Shown here: one piece after another, positions 27,165-34,976 of the stretch
Layout of the letters: every line of letters begins with the position of its first letter
How positions within the stretch are numbered: the first letter of the stretch is position 1
Assembly (NCBI RefSeq): GCF_004614195.1
Contig: NZ_SPUM01000020.1
Coordinates: 1 to 56,531 of the forward strand
Direction of reading: 5' to 3'
DNA: 56,531 nucleotides
From: Massilia horti
GTDB lineage: Bacteria; Pseudomonadota; Gammaproteobacteria; Burkholderiales; Burkholderiaceae_D
Translations under genes and position numbers: made by a program
The notes under the pieces: model-generated
The model's database searches: none
The model's input: the letters and a program-made list of their open reading frames with translations, nothing else
What the model was told of the DNA's origin: nothing

Positions 27165-27574
27165 GGCACCCCCAATTTGTTCAGCTCGAGCGTCAGGCAA
27201 CCGTCCTCGAGGCGGCGCGCGCCCAGTTGCAGTTGCTGTCCGGGAAGCTCGATGCGGCGTTCGAAGTTCCCGTAGGGGAGTTCCAGGCGGCGGATGTCGC
27301 AGTTGGCGCAAAAGGCGGGCAGACGGCGCTGGCCGCGCACCACGATCGCGCCCAGTTCGACATCGACCGCCACAGCGTCCGCCGTGACGCCGGGCAGCGC
27401 GACCATGACGATGAGCTGGCTTGCAGTCTCGAAAATATCGAGCGGCGGTTCCCAGGTGGGGCTGGCCCGGCCGGCGCCGCTTAACTGGAAGAATTGGCGG
27501 TGCAGGCGGTCGGCCCGTTCCAGCATGTCCAGCGCCTCGCCCCACATCCAGATCGTCGGGTCGCGCACTTTCAT
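27161..27574 (-). CDS. Hsp20/alpha-crystallin family small heat-shock protein
   Basis: A 137-residue holdase-type chaperone. The alpha-crystallin domain runs about residues 45-130 (WEPPLDIFETASQLIVMVALPGV ... GAIVVRGQRR ... YGNFERRIELPGQ ... LEDGCLTLELNK). The usual C-terminal I-x-I anchor is absent; it ends NKLGVP. I chose MKVRDPTIW because GGAGG sits 4-5 bp upstream. It is first in the operon and overlaps lon by four bases, suggesting co-production of holdase and protease under heat or envelope stress. No sigma-32 type promoter could be confirmed by eye. Confidence 0.9.
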   Translation of the reverse strand: MKVRDPTIWMWGEALDMLERADRLHRQFFQLSGAGRASPTWEPPLDIFETASQLIVMVALPGVTADAVAVDVELGAIVVRGQRRLPAFCANCDIRRLELPYGNFERRIELPGQQLQLGARRLEDGCLTLELNKLGVP

Positions 27575-27686
27575 GATTCCTCCGGTCCGCCGAGAAAACT
27601 GCTTTGACCGGTATGGTGACGGTTCGTTCTTAGGCCAGGCTACGGCTGACAACGCGAGTTTTGTCGTACGGTTTATCGGAGGCGTC

Positions 27687-27776
27687 GTAGGGTGCGCACC
27701 CCGTGCGCACGCGGATGCAAACTCTGCTCAACCGTACAGCGTGCGCACAGGCCCTCGGCGGTCCCGCGCCCCCTAC
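27687..27776. repeat. Inverted pair of GTAGGG elements (mixed forms)
   Basis: The left arm is the short form (GTAGGGTGCGCACCCCGTGC); the right arm is the long variant with GGCCCTCGGCGGTCCC, as at 4844-4985. The arms therefore pair only at their ends. The right end lies 12 bp from the stop of the S-formylglutathione hydrolase gene. Confidence 0.85.
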
Positions 27777-27788
27777 GGAAAACACCTC

Positions 27789-28634
27789 TCAGCGTAATCG
27801 CTTGGCGTGAAAGCGCAAATGGTCTTCGATGAAGCTTGAGATGAAGAAGTAGCCGTGGTCGTAGCCCTGGTGGCGGCGCAGCTCGAGCGGCTGGCCGGCC
27901 GCGCGGCACGCCTCTTCGAACGCCTCGGGGTGGAGCTGTTCGCCAAGGAATTTGTCGGCCAGGCCCTGGTCGATCAAGATGCCTTCGGGGAAGGGCGCGC
28001 GCATGCCGGAAATCAGCTCGGTTGCGTCATACGCCCGCCATTCGGTCTGGTTGGCGCCGAGGTAGCCCTCGAACGCCTTCTTCCCCCATGGACAGTGGGT
28101 CGGGTTGGCGATAGGCGCGAACGCGGAGACCGAGCGGAACAGGTCGGGTCGGCGCAGGGCCGTCACCAGCGCCCCGTGCCCGCCCATCGAGTGGCCGAAG
28201 ATGCCGACCCGGCTGGCGTCGGCCGGGAATTCGGCCAGCACCAGCTCGCGCAGCTCCAGAAGATAGCTGTGCATTTTGTAGTGGCGCGACCACGGCTCTT
28301 GCGTGGCGTCGAGGTAGAAGCCGGCGCCGACGCCGAAGTCCCAGCTGTTGGTCTCGCCCGCAATGTTGGCGCCGCGCGGGCTGGTGTCCGGCGCGATCAG
28401 GATCATGCCCAGTTCGGCGGCCACGCGCTGGGCGCCGGCCTTGATCATGAAGGTCTCTTCGGTGCAGGTCAGGCCGGCGAGGTAAAAGAGGGCCGGGCAG
28501 TTCCAATCTCCGGAGGCCGCTTGCGGCGGCAGGTAGATCGAAAAGCGCATCGGCAGGCCGATTGCGTGCGAGTCGTGTTGGTAGAAGCAGAGGCGGCCGC
28601 CGAAGCAGCCATGTTCGTTGAGCAGTTCAAGCAT
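27789..28634 (-). CDS. fghA: S-formylglutathione hydrolase
   Basis: A 281-residue esterase-D family hydrolase that splits S-formylglutathione to formate and glutathione, the second step of glutathione-dependent formaldehyde oxidation. Features: FYLAGLTCTEETF near residue 50 (oxyanion region), FGHSMGGHGAL near residue 148 (nucleophilic serine), the acidic residue in LIDQGLADKFL, and HQGYDHGYFFI with the catalytic histidine. The length fits the family. The partner glutathione-dependent formaldehyde dehydrogenase is not adjacent. It is transcribed alone; the chromate transporter gene ends 70 bp upstream on the same strand. Confidence 0.93.
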   Translation of the reverse strand: MLELLNEHGCFGGRLCFYQHDSHAIGLPMRFSIYLPPQAASGDWNCPALFYLAGLTCTEETFMIKAGAQRVAAELGMILIAPDTSPRGANIAGETNSWDFGVGAGFYLDATQEPWSRHYKMHSYLLELRELVLAEFPADASRVGIFGHSMGGHGALVTALRRPDLFRSVSAFAPIANPTHCPWGKKAFEGYLGANQTEWRAYDATELISGMRAPFPEGILIDQGLADKFLGEQLHPEAFEEACRAAGQPLELRRHQGYDHGYFFISSFIEDHLRFHAKRLR

Positions 28635-28704
28635 GGGATGTTCCAAAACGCGATTGGCCCAAGTATGCCTGTTCGCGGCGCTCCGTGCCAACCGGGCGCG
28701 TGCC

Positions 28705-29286
28705 TTATACCAGTTGCAGGGCTCCGAGCAAGGCGCCGGCGCCGAGCAGCCACAGGATGTGCAGTTTGGTGCGCCAGATCAGTAGCCCGGCCACCAGCGA
28801 GAGCAGCCACAGCCGCCAAGCCTGGCTGCCGGCGGCGGAACTGCCGAGGATCCAGGCTGTGGCCATCACCAGCGCCACCACGATCGGCGCCATGCCCTGC
28901 TTGAAGGCGCGCACCGGGCGCAGGTCGCGGTTGCGATGCCCCCATTGCGCCGCGAAATACGTGACGACGGTGGACGGGATCATGATGCCCACCATGGTGG
29001 TTGCCGCCCCGAGCAGGGCGAGTGGTGTGCCGCCGGCGTTCAGACCCACGTGCCAGCCCATCAGCGCTACGAACAGCACGTTCGGGCCCGGCGCGGCCTG
29101 GGCCAGCGCGATGGAATCGTTGAACTGTTCCTGGGTCAGCCAGTGGTGATTTTCGACCAGGAAGCGGTGCATTTCCGAGGTGGTGGAAATGGCGCCGCCG
29201 AGCGACATGAGCGACATCAGCAGGAAGTGGGCGAACAGGCTCAGCCAGTCGGACAGGCCCAGGCTCAGGTGCAGCGGTGCGTTCAT
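28705..29286 (-). CDS. Chromate transporter, second half-size subunit
   Basis: A 193-residue CHR-domain membrane protein with about six hydrophobic segments. Seen are MSLMSLGGAISTTSEMHRFLV (the conserved gly-rich first segment), WLTQEQFNDSIALAQAAPGPN and the membrane segments to the C terminus. Together with the overlapping upstream gene it makes the heterodimeric short-chain CHR type, in which the two halves of ChrA are separate proteins. I chose the ATG at 29286, which overlaps the upstream stop by ATGA. Chromate or sulfate export is the family role; no chrB-type regulator is here. Confidence 0.88.
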   Translation of the reverse strand: MNAPLHLSLGLSDWLSLFAHFLLMSLMSLGGAISTTSEMHRFLVENHHWLTQEQFNDSIALAQAAPGPNVLFVALMGWHVGLNAGGTPLALLGAATTMVGIMIPSTVVTYFAAQWGHRNRDLRPVRAFKQGMAPIVVALVMATAWILGSSAAGSQAWRLWLLSLVAGLLIWRTKLHILWLLGAGALLGALQLV

Positions 29287-29897
29287 ACCTTCAGCCGCAG
29301 GTAGGTCAGCACGCAGCCGAGCCCGCCGAAGGCCAGCAGCACGTAGAACAGCGGCCACTTGAACAGCGCGACCAGCACGAACCCGAGCACCATGATCGGC
29401 ACGCTCCATGCCAGGGGCAGCGGGTGCCTGGCGAGAGCGGCTGACATCTTCACCGCCGTCGCGCCAATCAGCCCGGCGGCCACGGCCGCCATGCCACGCA
29501 GTGCGCCGGCTACCGCGGCATCATCGGGAAAGCGGTCGTGCACCATCACCAGCAGCAGCACCAGCACCAGCGGCAGCGCGAGCAGGCCGGCCAGCGCGCT
29601 CATCGCCCCGGCAAAACCGAAGTGGCGCCCGCCGATCATGATCGACAGGTTGACGACGTTCGGCCCCGGCATGATCTGCGCCACCGACCAATCCTCGAGA
29701 AATTCTTCCTGCGTCAGCCATTGTTTGCGGTCGACCAGCTCGCGCTGGACGATCGCAAGCACGCCGCCAAAGCCCTGCAGCCCCATCAGCGTGAATGTCA
29801 CGAACAGGTCGGTCAGGGACTGGGGGCTGCGCGGGGCCGCAGGGGCCGGGCGTGGTTCATCGGGAGGAGTGGCGGGGGCAGCAGGCAGCGATGACAT
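29283..29897 (-). CDS. Chromate transporter, first half-size subunit
   Basis: A 204-residue CHR-domain protein with a proline-rich N-terminal tail of about 25 residues and six or so hydrophobic segments. The family motif LMGLQGFGGVLAIVQRELV is followed by WLTQEEFLEDWSVAQIMPGPNVVNLSIMIG. I list the ATG at 29897; another ATG at 29933, three bases after the preceding gene's stop, would add 12 basic residues, and neither has a well-spaced ribosome site. It pairs with the downstream half-gene through an ATGA overlap. The small zinc-ribbon-like gene upstream may be cotranscribed. Confidence 0.87.
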   Translation of the reverse strand: MSSLPAAPATPPDEPRPAPAAPRSPQSLTDLFVTFTLMGLQGFGGVLAIVQRELVDRKQWLTQEEFLEDWSVAQIMPGPNVVNLSIMIGGRHFGFAGAMSALAGLLALPLVLVLLLVMVHDRFPDDAAVAGALRGMAAVAAGLIGATAVKMSAALARHPLPLAWSVPIMVLGFVLVALFKWPLFYVLLAFGGLGCVLTYLRLKV

Positions 29898-29936
29898 CCT
29901 TGAATTATCGCGCCCGAGCCGCCGCCTGTCCATCAG

Positions 29937-30116
29937 CTAGCCGCCGCCGAGCTCCTCGCAGATGCGGCCGGTGCCGCCGCAGTTGGGGCAGGGCGAGCCG
30001 TCGGCCAGCTTGCCGGTGCCGTGGCAAACCGGGCAGATGTCTTCGCCCGAGCCTGGGGTGCCCGGTGCGGCTTCGTCGCCGGGATTCAGGTCCGGCGGCT
30101 CTGGGTGAATAGTCAT
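29937..30116 (-). CDS. Small zinc-ribbon protein with DnaJ-type CxxCxGxG motifs
   Basis: A 59-residue protein. Its C-terminal half holds CPVCHGTGKL and CPNCGGTGRI, two CxxCxGxG motifs of the DnaJ cysteine-rich kind, which can bind one zinc ion. The N-terminal half is acidic and proline-rich. I chose the ATG at 30116 because GAGGA lies just upstream; the longer open frame has no such site. It ends only 39 bp before the listed chromate transporter start, or 3 bp before the alternative one. Function unknown; a chaperone-like or metal-binding role is a guess. Confidence 0.72.
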   Translation of the reverse strand: MTIHPEPPDLNPGDEAAPGTPGSGEDICPVCHGTGKLADGSPCPNCGGTGRICEELGGG

Positions 30117-30313
30117 GGAATCCTCGCTCGGGAAGTAGAAATCGGGCAGCGTGGGGCAAGCTGGTAGGGCGGACGCCCCGCGGCTCTTGTCCGGCCATTT
30201 TATTTCGAAATTTAACCTTTTCGATGCATTCGTGACATTGACATTCCCAGCCATTGATGAATACTCGTTAGGCGGCAACTCGTCTACCACAGTTTACATG
30301 GTAAGGAATCGCG

Positions 30314-30535
30314 ATGAATCAACACCGACCTCAGTGCCCCGGCGATCTCGCGATTGCCACCGCGGACGACGCGCGCCTGAACTACCATTGGCGCGATATC
30401 GTCGAACACGCCATCCAGATGCAGGCGGCCAGCAACACGATGTCCGCCTTCGAATACCTTCGCACGCGTGACGTCGATCCGCGCGTCATCGAGCGCGTCC
30501 TGCTCGAACCAGGGCGCCGGCGCAGCAGCGCCTGA
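30314..30535 (+). CDS. Small hypothetical protein
   Basis: A 73-residue soluble protein, not recognised. It has a helical middle (WRDIVEHAIQMQAASNTMSAFEYLRTRDVDPRVIERVLLE) and a basic end (GRRRSSA). An AAGGA ribosome site stands 6 bp before the start. The helical part resembles short stationary-phase or regulatory proteins common in this family, but I see no diagnostic motif. It is divergent from the zinc-ribbon gene. Confidence 0.6.
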   Translation: MNQHRPQCPGDLAIATADDARLNYHWRDIVEHAIQMQAASNTMSAFEYLRTRDVDPRVIERVLLEPGRRRSSA

Positions 30536-30681
30536 CCCGACCTGTTGCTTTTTCGATCACTAAATCGATATAAAAAAGACATTATTGTGCCGCCGACATG
30601 GCCTCGCGCAAGGCCGGGTTATGCACAATTGTTCCTTTTTTTATTATCCTTGTTTGCCGTGTCCGCCCAGTCACGCCGCGT

Positions 30682-30816
30682 GCAAGTCTTTGATTTTATG
30701 TGAGGCGCAAAGTGCCCGCGCAATGGGCAGTTTGTTGAAAGCCGCATCAGTACGCCGTTTGGGGCTGTCAAGAGGCGCTTTTCCACACAGTTATTCACAA
30801 ACTTTGTGGATATTCG
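30682..30816. repeat. Direct repeat with DnaA-box-like pair, copy upstream of helicase
   Basis: A 135-bp unit that recurs at 33155-33289 in the same orientation. The last 95 bases are most alike (AATGGGCA..TTTGTTGAAA, GCATCA.TAC, GGGCTGTCAAGAGG, CTTTTCCACA). It contains TTATTCACA (30791-30799), a perfect match to the DnaA-box consensus, and an opposing TGTGGATAT (30805-30813). It lies in the 446-bp gap before the helicase gene, where I see no other gene. Confidence 0.8.
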
Positions 30817-30981
30817 GAAAAACACTTTAAAACCAGCCGCTTAGCGCACCAGGCTCATCAGGTAATAGTGATCGTATGAAACGATTCGACCACGGCTTGC
30901 GTGTCTGAGCTGGCCGAATGTGCTTGCGCATCATCACTGGACAAATGTACAGTTACATTACGCACACTTTCCAACTGACTG

Positions 30982-33057
30982 ATGCCCGACGCCGCCGCTC
31001 CAACCGCAACCAGCGATCCCTTCGCCAGCCTCAATCCGGCGCAGCGCGCCGCCGTCGAGCACGATATCGGGGCGGCAGCGGCGCGTCCGCTGCTGGTGGT
31101 CGCCGGCGCCGGGTCCGGCAAGACCAACACGCTCGCGCACCGCGTGGCGCGCCTGATCCAAAGCGGCGCCGACCCGCAGCGCATCCTGCTGCTGACATTC
31201 TCGCGTCGCGCGGCGGGCGAGATGACCCAGCGCGCCGGCGGCGTGCTGGGGCGGATCATGGGCACGAGCGCACAGGCGAGCCTGCCGTGGGCCGGCACCT
31301 TCCACAGCATCGGCGCCCGCCTGCTGCGCGAATACGCGGGCCGCATCGGCCTTGCCGATTCATTCACCATCCACGACCGCGGCGATTCGGAGGACCTGAT
31401 GGGACTGGTGCGGCACGAGATCGGGCTTGGGCAGACGGCCAAGCGCTTTCCGCTGAAGGGCACCTGCCTGTCGATTTACTCGCGCGTCGTCAACACGCGC
31501 GCGCCGCTCGGCGATGTGCTGCAATCGGCCTTTCCGTGGTGCGGCGAATGGGAGGCCCAGCTCAAGACCCTGTTCGGCGCCTACGTGGACGCCAAGCAGG
31601 AACAGAACGTGCTCGATTACGACGACCTGCTGCTGTTCTGGGCCGAGATGGCGGCGGACGCCGAACTGGGACCGGAGCTGGGCGCGCTGTTCGATCACGT
31701 GCTGGTCGACGAGTATCAGGACACCAACCGGCTACAGGCCGCGATCATCAACGGCATGAAGCCGGACGGGCGCGGCGTGATGGTGGTGGGCGACGACGCC
31801 CAATCGATCTACTCGTTTCGCGGCGCGACGGTGCGCAACATCCTCGACTTTCCGCAGCAATTCAGCCAGCCGGCCGAGGTGATCACCCTCGATCGAAACT
31901 ACCGCTCGACCCAGCCGATCCTGGACGCTTCCAATGCGGTGATCGCAGCGTCGGTCGAGCGCCATGCGAAGGACCTGTGGACCGACAAGGTATCGACCAT
32001 CAAGCCGCAGCTGGTCCTGATTCCGGACGAAGCCGAGCAGGCGCGCTGGGTCTGCAACCGCGTCCTTGAGCAGCGAGAGGCCGGCATCAAGCTCAAGTCG
32101 CAGGCGGTGCTGTTTCGCACCGCCAGCCACAGCGCCGCGCTCGAACTGGAGCTGGTACGACGCAATATCCCGTTCGTGAAGTTCGGCGGCCTCAAGTTCC
32201 TCGAGGCCTCGCATATCAAGGACGTGCTGGCGGTGCTGCGCTTTGCCCAGAATCCGGGCGGGCGCATGGCTGGCTTTCGGGTCGCGCAGCTCATTCCCGG
32301 CATCGGCCCGGCCACCGCCGGCCGCCTGCTCGACGCGGTCGGCACGGCAGCCGAGCCGGCGCTGGCGGTGCAGCAGTTCGAACCGCCTGCCAGATGCGCG
32401 GGCGACTGGCGCCAGTTCGCTGACCTGTACCGCACGCTGCGCGAGCCCGGCCTGCGCTGGCCGGCCGACATCGAACTGGTGAAGAACTGGTACCTGCCGC
32501 ACCTGGAGCGCATGCACGACGACGCCCAGGTGCGCGCCACCGACGTCGAGCAGCTGGCGCAGCTGGCTTCGGGTTACGGCACGCGCGAGTCGTTCCTGGC
32601 CGAGATTACGCTCGATCCGCCGGAAGCGACGAGCGACCGCTCCGGGCCGCCGCTGCTGGACGAGGATTACCTGATCCTGTCGACGATCCATTCGTCCAAA
32701 GGGCAGGAGTGGAAGTCGGTCCATGTGCTGAACGTGGTCGACGGCTGCATCCCGTCCGACATGGCGACCGGCAGCATGGAAGACATCGAGGAAGAGCGGC
32801 GGCTGCTGTACGTGGCGATGACCCGCGCCAAGGAGCACCTGCACCTGATAGTGCCGAATAAGTTCTTCATCAAGCAGCAGGCGCAGATGGGGGATCGCCA
32901 TGTGTATGCGCAGCGCACCCGCTTTGTGAGTCCAGCCATGCTCAAGCACTTCGAACAGACCGTCTGGTTCAACGCCGACACGGCCAGGAGCAACAAGCCA
33001 ATGCCCGACAGCGTGCGCCTGCTGGTGCGCGAACGGGCCAGGAACGCCTGGAAGTGA
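30982..33057 (+). CDS. UvrD/Rep-family ATP-dependent DNA helicase
   Basis: A 691-residue superfamily 1A 3'-5' helicase. Motifs in order: AGAGSGKTNTL (Walker A, about residue 42), LLTFSRRAAGEM, AGTFHSIGARLL, VDEYQDTN (Walker B), VGDDAQSIYSFRGA, LDRNYRST, LSTIHSSKGQEWKSV and LLYVAMTRAKEHL. The size is close to Rep/UvrD/PcrA. It lies in the middle of two 135-bp direct repeats bearing DnaA-box-like pairs and next to an accessory T6SS cassette, so it may be an extra helicase rather than the housekeeping UvrD. No clear Shine-Dalgarno sequence precedes the start. Confidence 0.93.
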   Translation: MPDAAAPTATSDPFASLNPAQRAAVEHDIGAAAARPLLVVAGAGSGKTNTLAHRVARLIQSGADPQRILLLTFSRRAAGEMTQRAGGVLGRIMGTSAQASLPWAGTFHSIGARLLREYAGRIGLADSFTIHDRGDSEDLMGLVRHEIGLGQTAKRFPLKGTCLSIYSRVVNTRAPLGDVLQSAFPWCGEWEAQLKTLFGAYVDAKQEQNVLDYDDLLLFWAEMAADAELGPELGALFDHVLVDEYQDTNRLQAAIINGMKPDGRGVMVVGDDAQSIYSFRGATVRNILDFPQQFSQPAEVITLDRNYRSTQPILDASNAVIAASVERHAKDLWTDKVSTIKPQLVLIPDEAEQARWVCNRVLEQREAGIKLKSQAVLFRTASHSAALELELVRRNIPFVKFGGLKFLEASHIKDVLAVLRFAQNPGGRMAGFRVAQLIPGIGPATAGRLLDAVGTAAEPALAVQQFEPPARCAGDWRQFADLYRTLREPGLRWPADIELVKNWYLPHLERMHDDAQVRATDVEQLAQLASGYGTRESFLAEITLDPPEATSDRSGPPLLDEDYLILSTIHSSKGQEWKSVHVLNVVDGCIPSDMATGSMEDIEEERRLLYVAMTRAKEHLHLIVPNKFFIKQQAQMGDRHVYAQRTRFVSPAMLKHFEQTVWFNADTARSNKPMPDSVRLLVRERARNAWK

Positions 33058-33154
33058 AGTGTGATTTTTGAACAGAATTGACGACTTATCCCCTGTTGTA
33101 GGAATTTGTAGGAATTTTCCGCATTGTCGTATCAGACTTGAAACTGCGACCTTT

Positions 33155-33289
33155 GCAAGGCTTTGATTTTTAAGGACAAAATTTTTGCCTCCAGAATGGG
33201 CATTTTGTTGAAACCCGCATCAATACTGCCGTTCCGGGCTGTCAAGAGGGGCTTTTCCACATAGTTATCCACATTTCTTGTGGATATCG
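33155..33289. repeat. Direct repeat with DnaA-box-like pair, copy downstream of helicase
   Basis: The second 135-bp unit, in the same orientation as 30682-30816. It has TTATCCACA (33265-33273, perfect DnaA-box match) opposed by TGTGGATAT (33279-33287), which together form a short hairpin around TTTCT. It begins 98 bp after the helicase stop. Confidence 0.8.
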
Positions 33290-33467
33290 ATGTTTATCCT
33301 ATGAAATCAATGGTTTAGAACGCTTGACGGGTGTGTTGGAAGGTGCGGTTCGTTAAGTGACGAGGGCTCGTCGGTCAGGGTGTGAGCGGCTTGATAATGT
33401 CCGCGCAGGCTAGGTTCTGCTGAGGAAGTTGTCTCTGCAATAACATTTAATACCAGATAGGCTCGAC

Positions 33468-33875
33468 ATGTCAGAACAGAAGAAGATGCTTTATGCGGCA
33501 ACTACGATGCTCGTTTACATTGTTGCTGGCTTCGGCTTGTTTGCCTTAATCGAATTGATTGCAAGGTCTCCGTTGTGGAGTAGCCAAGGTGCAGCGTGGG
33601 TTCAGGCTGGCGCTAATGGAGCGGCCAAAACCAGACTTCTGCGGCCGTCCAATGACAGGCCGTGCCACAACGGTTCTCTGTTCCCTGATTCATTCGCTGA
33701 AAATCCGGCGATACGATGTCGATATGTCCGCCCTCGTACAAGCCGGGAATCAGATGAAAAAACGACACAATGCCGCGACGCTCACCAATTTTACCCAACG
33801 CTTGGCGCTGATCGTTTTTATACTTTTCTGGCGCACCAAGCATGGTGTTGCGCGCGAGGATATGCGAGAGCTTGA
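33468..33875 (+). pseudogene. Possible truncated small membrane protein gene
   Basis: The first 37 codons encode a plausible membrane segment (MLYAATTMLVYIVAGFGLFA...). From about 33613 the frame runs antisense through the tae4 gene and reads as low-quality sequence. The most likely reading is the 5' remnant of a membrane protein gene broken where the T6SS cassette joins. No good ribosome site is seen. The 410 bp from the helicase stop to this start otherwise hold only the direct repeat. Confidence 0.25.
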
Positions 33876-34113
33876 CCTGTCCGGGCTCAATCCGATGGTT
33901 TTTGAACGGCCCCCTCCGAATTGACATTCGCGCATCGGGAATGATAATGCCCGACTTGATGAGAGCGAGACTAACCCTTGTGGCGCACGTGTTTTCGTAC
34001 TTTGGGTCTTTTATCAAGTCGTCCCAACCGATTTCGCGGAACAGATCGGCAGTTGGCACGAAAGAGCGGCGAGGATAATTGGCCGCGAGCACATTGAACT
34101 GGAGACTCAGCAT
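33613..34113 (-). CDS. Type VI secretion amidase effector, Tae4 family
   Basis: A 166-residue peptidoglycan amidase. The NlpC/P60-like catalytic cysteine is in YENTCATRVSLALIKSGI near residue 42; the catalytic histidine is in GGHIDIVS near residue 130; the C terminus has the family's aromatic end (VWFWPLH). Tae4 enzymes cut the D-Glu-mDAP bond of Gram-negative peptidoglycan after delivery to a rival's periplasm. There is no signal peptide, as expected for a T6SS substrate. An AGGAG site precedes the start. It follows a Tai4-like immunity gene and an hcp gene in one operon, so Hcp is the likely carrier. Confidence 0.9.
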   Translation of the reverse strand: MLSLQFNVLAANYPRRSFVPTADLFREIGWDDLIKDPKYENTCATRVSLALIKSGIIIPDARMSIRRGPFKNHRIEPGQVKLSHILARNTMLGAPEKYKNDQRQALGKIGERRGIVSFFHLIPGLYEGGHIDIVSPDFQRMNQGTENRCGTACHWTAAEVWFWPLH

Positions 34114-34122
34114 GGCGAACTC

Positions 34123-34482
34123 CTATTGACACGGAAAGCGAGCGACGTAAGCGTCGACGAGCGCTTTGGCCGCGTTGCTATTCGTTGGCGATTTCTCCAC
34201 CGTGGTAATCACGCGATCGTCACGCTCACCGGGTTCCATTCGCGCAGGTGAGCACCATTTGCTACCTTGGGTCAAATCCACCACGGCGGCCAGATAACCC
34301 TCTGCGTAAGCCTGCTCCCCCTGCACTTTTGGCGGCCACTCCGCCGGGAATCCAGGAGCGCCTCGCCATTGCCGGACAAAATCGGTGCTGGACAGGTGTG
34401 GAGGGAATAGGATTGTCGTGCCAGCGCCGGCCGCATACCCGCCGACAACCAGCAAACAAAAGATCAAGATTCGGCACCGCAT
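34123..34482 (-). CDS. Tai4/Rap1a-family immunity protein
   Basis: A 119-residue periplasmic protein with a signal peptide (MRCRILIFCLLVVGGYAAGA). The mature part shows the Rap1a/Tai pattern: AYAEGYLAAVVDLTQGSKWCSP, a helical stretch with V and N residues, and the closing ALVDAYVARFPCQ, where the two cysteines should form a disulfide. Immunity proteins of this family bind Tae4 in the periplasm and protect the producer. The start is 2 bp after the hcp stop and tae4 starts 9 bp after its stop, so immunity is made before the toxin. Confidence 0.87.
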   Translation of the reverse strand: MRCRILIFCLLVVGGYAAGAGTTILFPPHLSSTDFVRQWRGAPGFPAEWPPKVQGEQAYAEGYLAAVVDLTQGSKWCSPARMEPGERDDRVITTVEKSPTNSNAAKALVDAYVARFPCQ

Positions 34483-34484
34483 AG

Positions 34485-34976
34485 TTATGCCGCCACCTTG
34501 TTGGAGGCGAGATCCCAGCCGCCCATCGTGTTGCCGCCCGCGCCGCCACCGATCTTCTGCTGGGCGTACAACTCCACAATCTTCGAGTAGTGCAGCGTGA
34601 ACTGCTCTACCAAGAGGCCCGATCCGGCAAAGCTTTTTTTGTTCGACGACACAAGCACGTTGTACAACGTCAGCTCATAATATTTGATCCGGCTGGCACC
34701 GTCGGCGCGCATGAATTGCAGGGTGGCCTTCGGGATCGTCTTGCCCTGAGCCACCAGTTCCATCAACTTTGGCGAGGCAAGATCAATCAGTTTGGTGAAG
34801 TGTACTGGGTCGAATGATGCCCTCCCGATTGTGTGCCCGCCTGAGGTGGAGACCGGTCCGGCTGTTGGCTGCTCGTTACCCCACGTCACCGACATGACCT
34901 CAATCGAGCCCTTGAACTTCTCATCGAGGGATTCTCCCTTGACCCCTTCAATTTGCAGATAAACGTCGCTTGCCAT
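34485..34976 (-). CDS. hcp: Hcp family type VI secretion tube protein
   Basis: A 163-residue Hcp1-type protein that stacks as hexameric rings to form the T6SS inner tube and can carry effectors in its lumen. Diagnostic parts: DVYLQIEGVKGES at the N terminus, GRASFDPVHFTKLIDLASPKL, KATLQFMRADG, YYELTLYNVLV and the C-terminal FTLHYSKIVELY, then a glycine-rich tail. AGGAGG precedes the start by 5-6 bp. No tss genes, VgrG or ClpV occur in the window, so this is an orphan cassette that must use an apparatus encoded elsewhere. Confidence 0.94.
   Translation of the reverse strand: MASDVYLQIEGVKGESLDEKFKGSIEVMSVTWGNEQPTAGPVSTSGGHTIGRASFDPVHFTKLIDLASPKLMELVAQGKTIPKATLQFMRADGASRIKYYELTLYNVLVSSNKKSFAGSGLLVEQFTLHYSKIVELYAQQKIGGGAGGNTMGGWDLASNKVAA

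Noticed and set aside
24936..27275. 779-residue open frame on the plus strand opposite lon
   Set aside because: Shadow of the Lon coding sequence; no recognisable motif and no start signal.
30791..30813. Chromosomal replication origin
   Set aside because: Only two DnaA-box-like sites per copy and no dnaA, dnaN or gyrB nearby; not enough for an oriC call.
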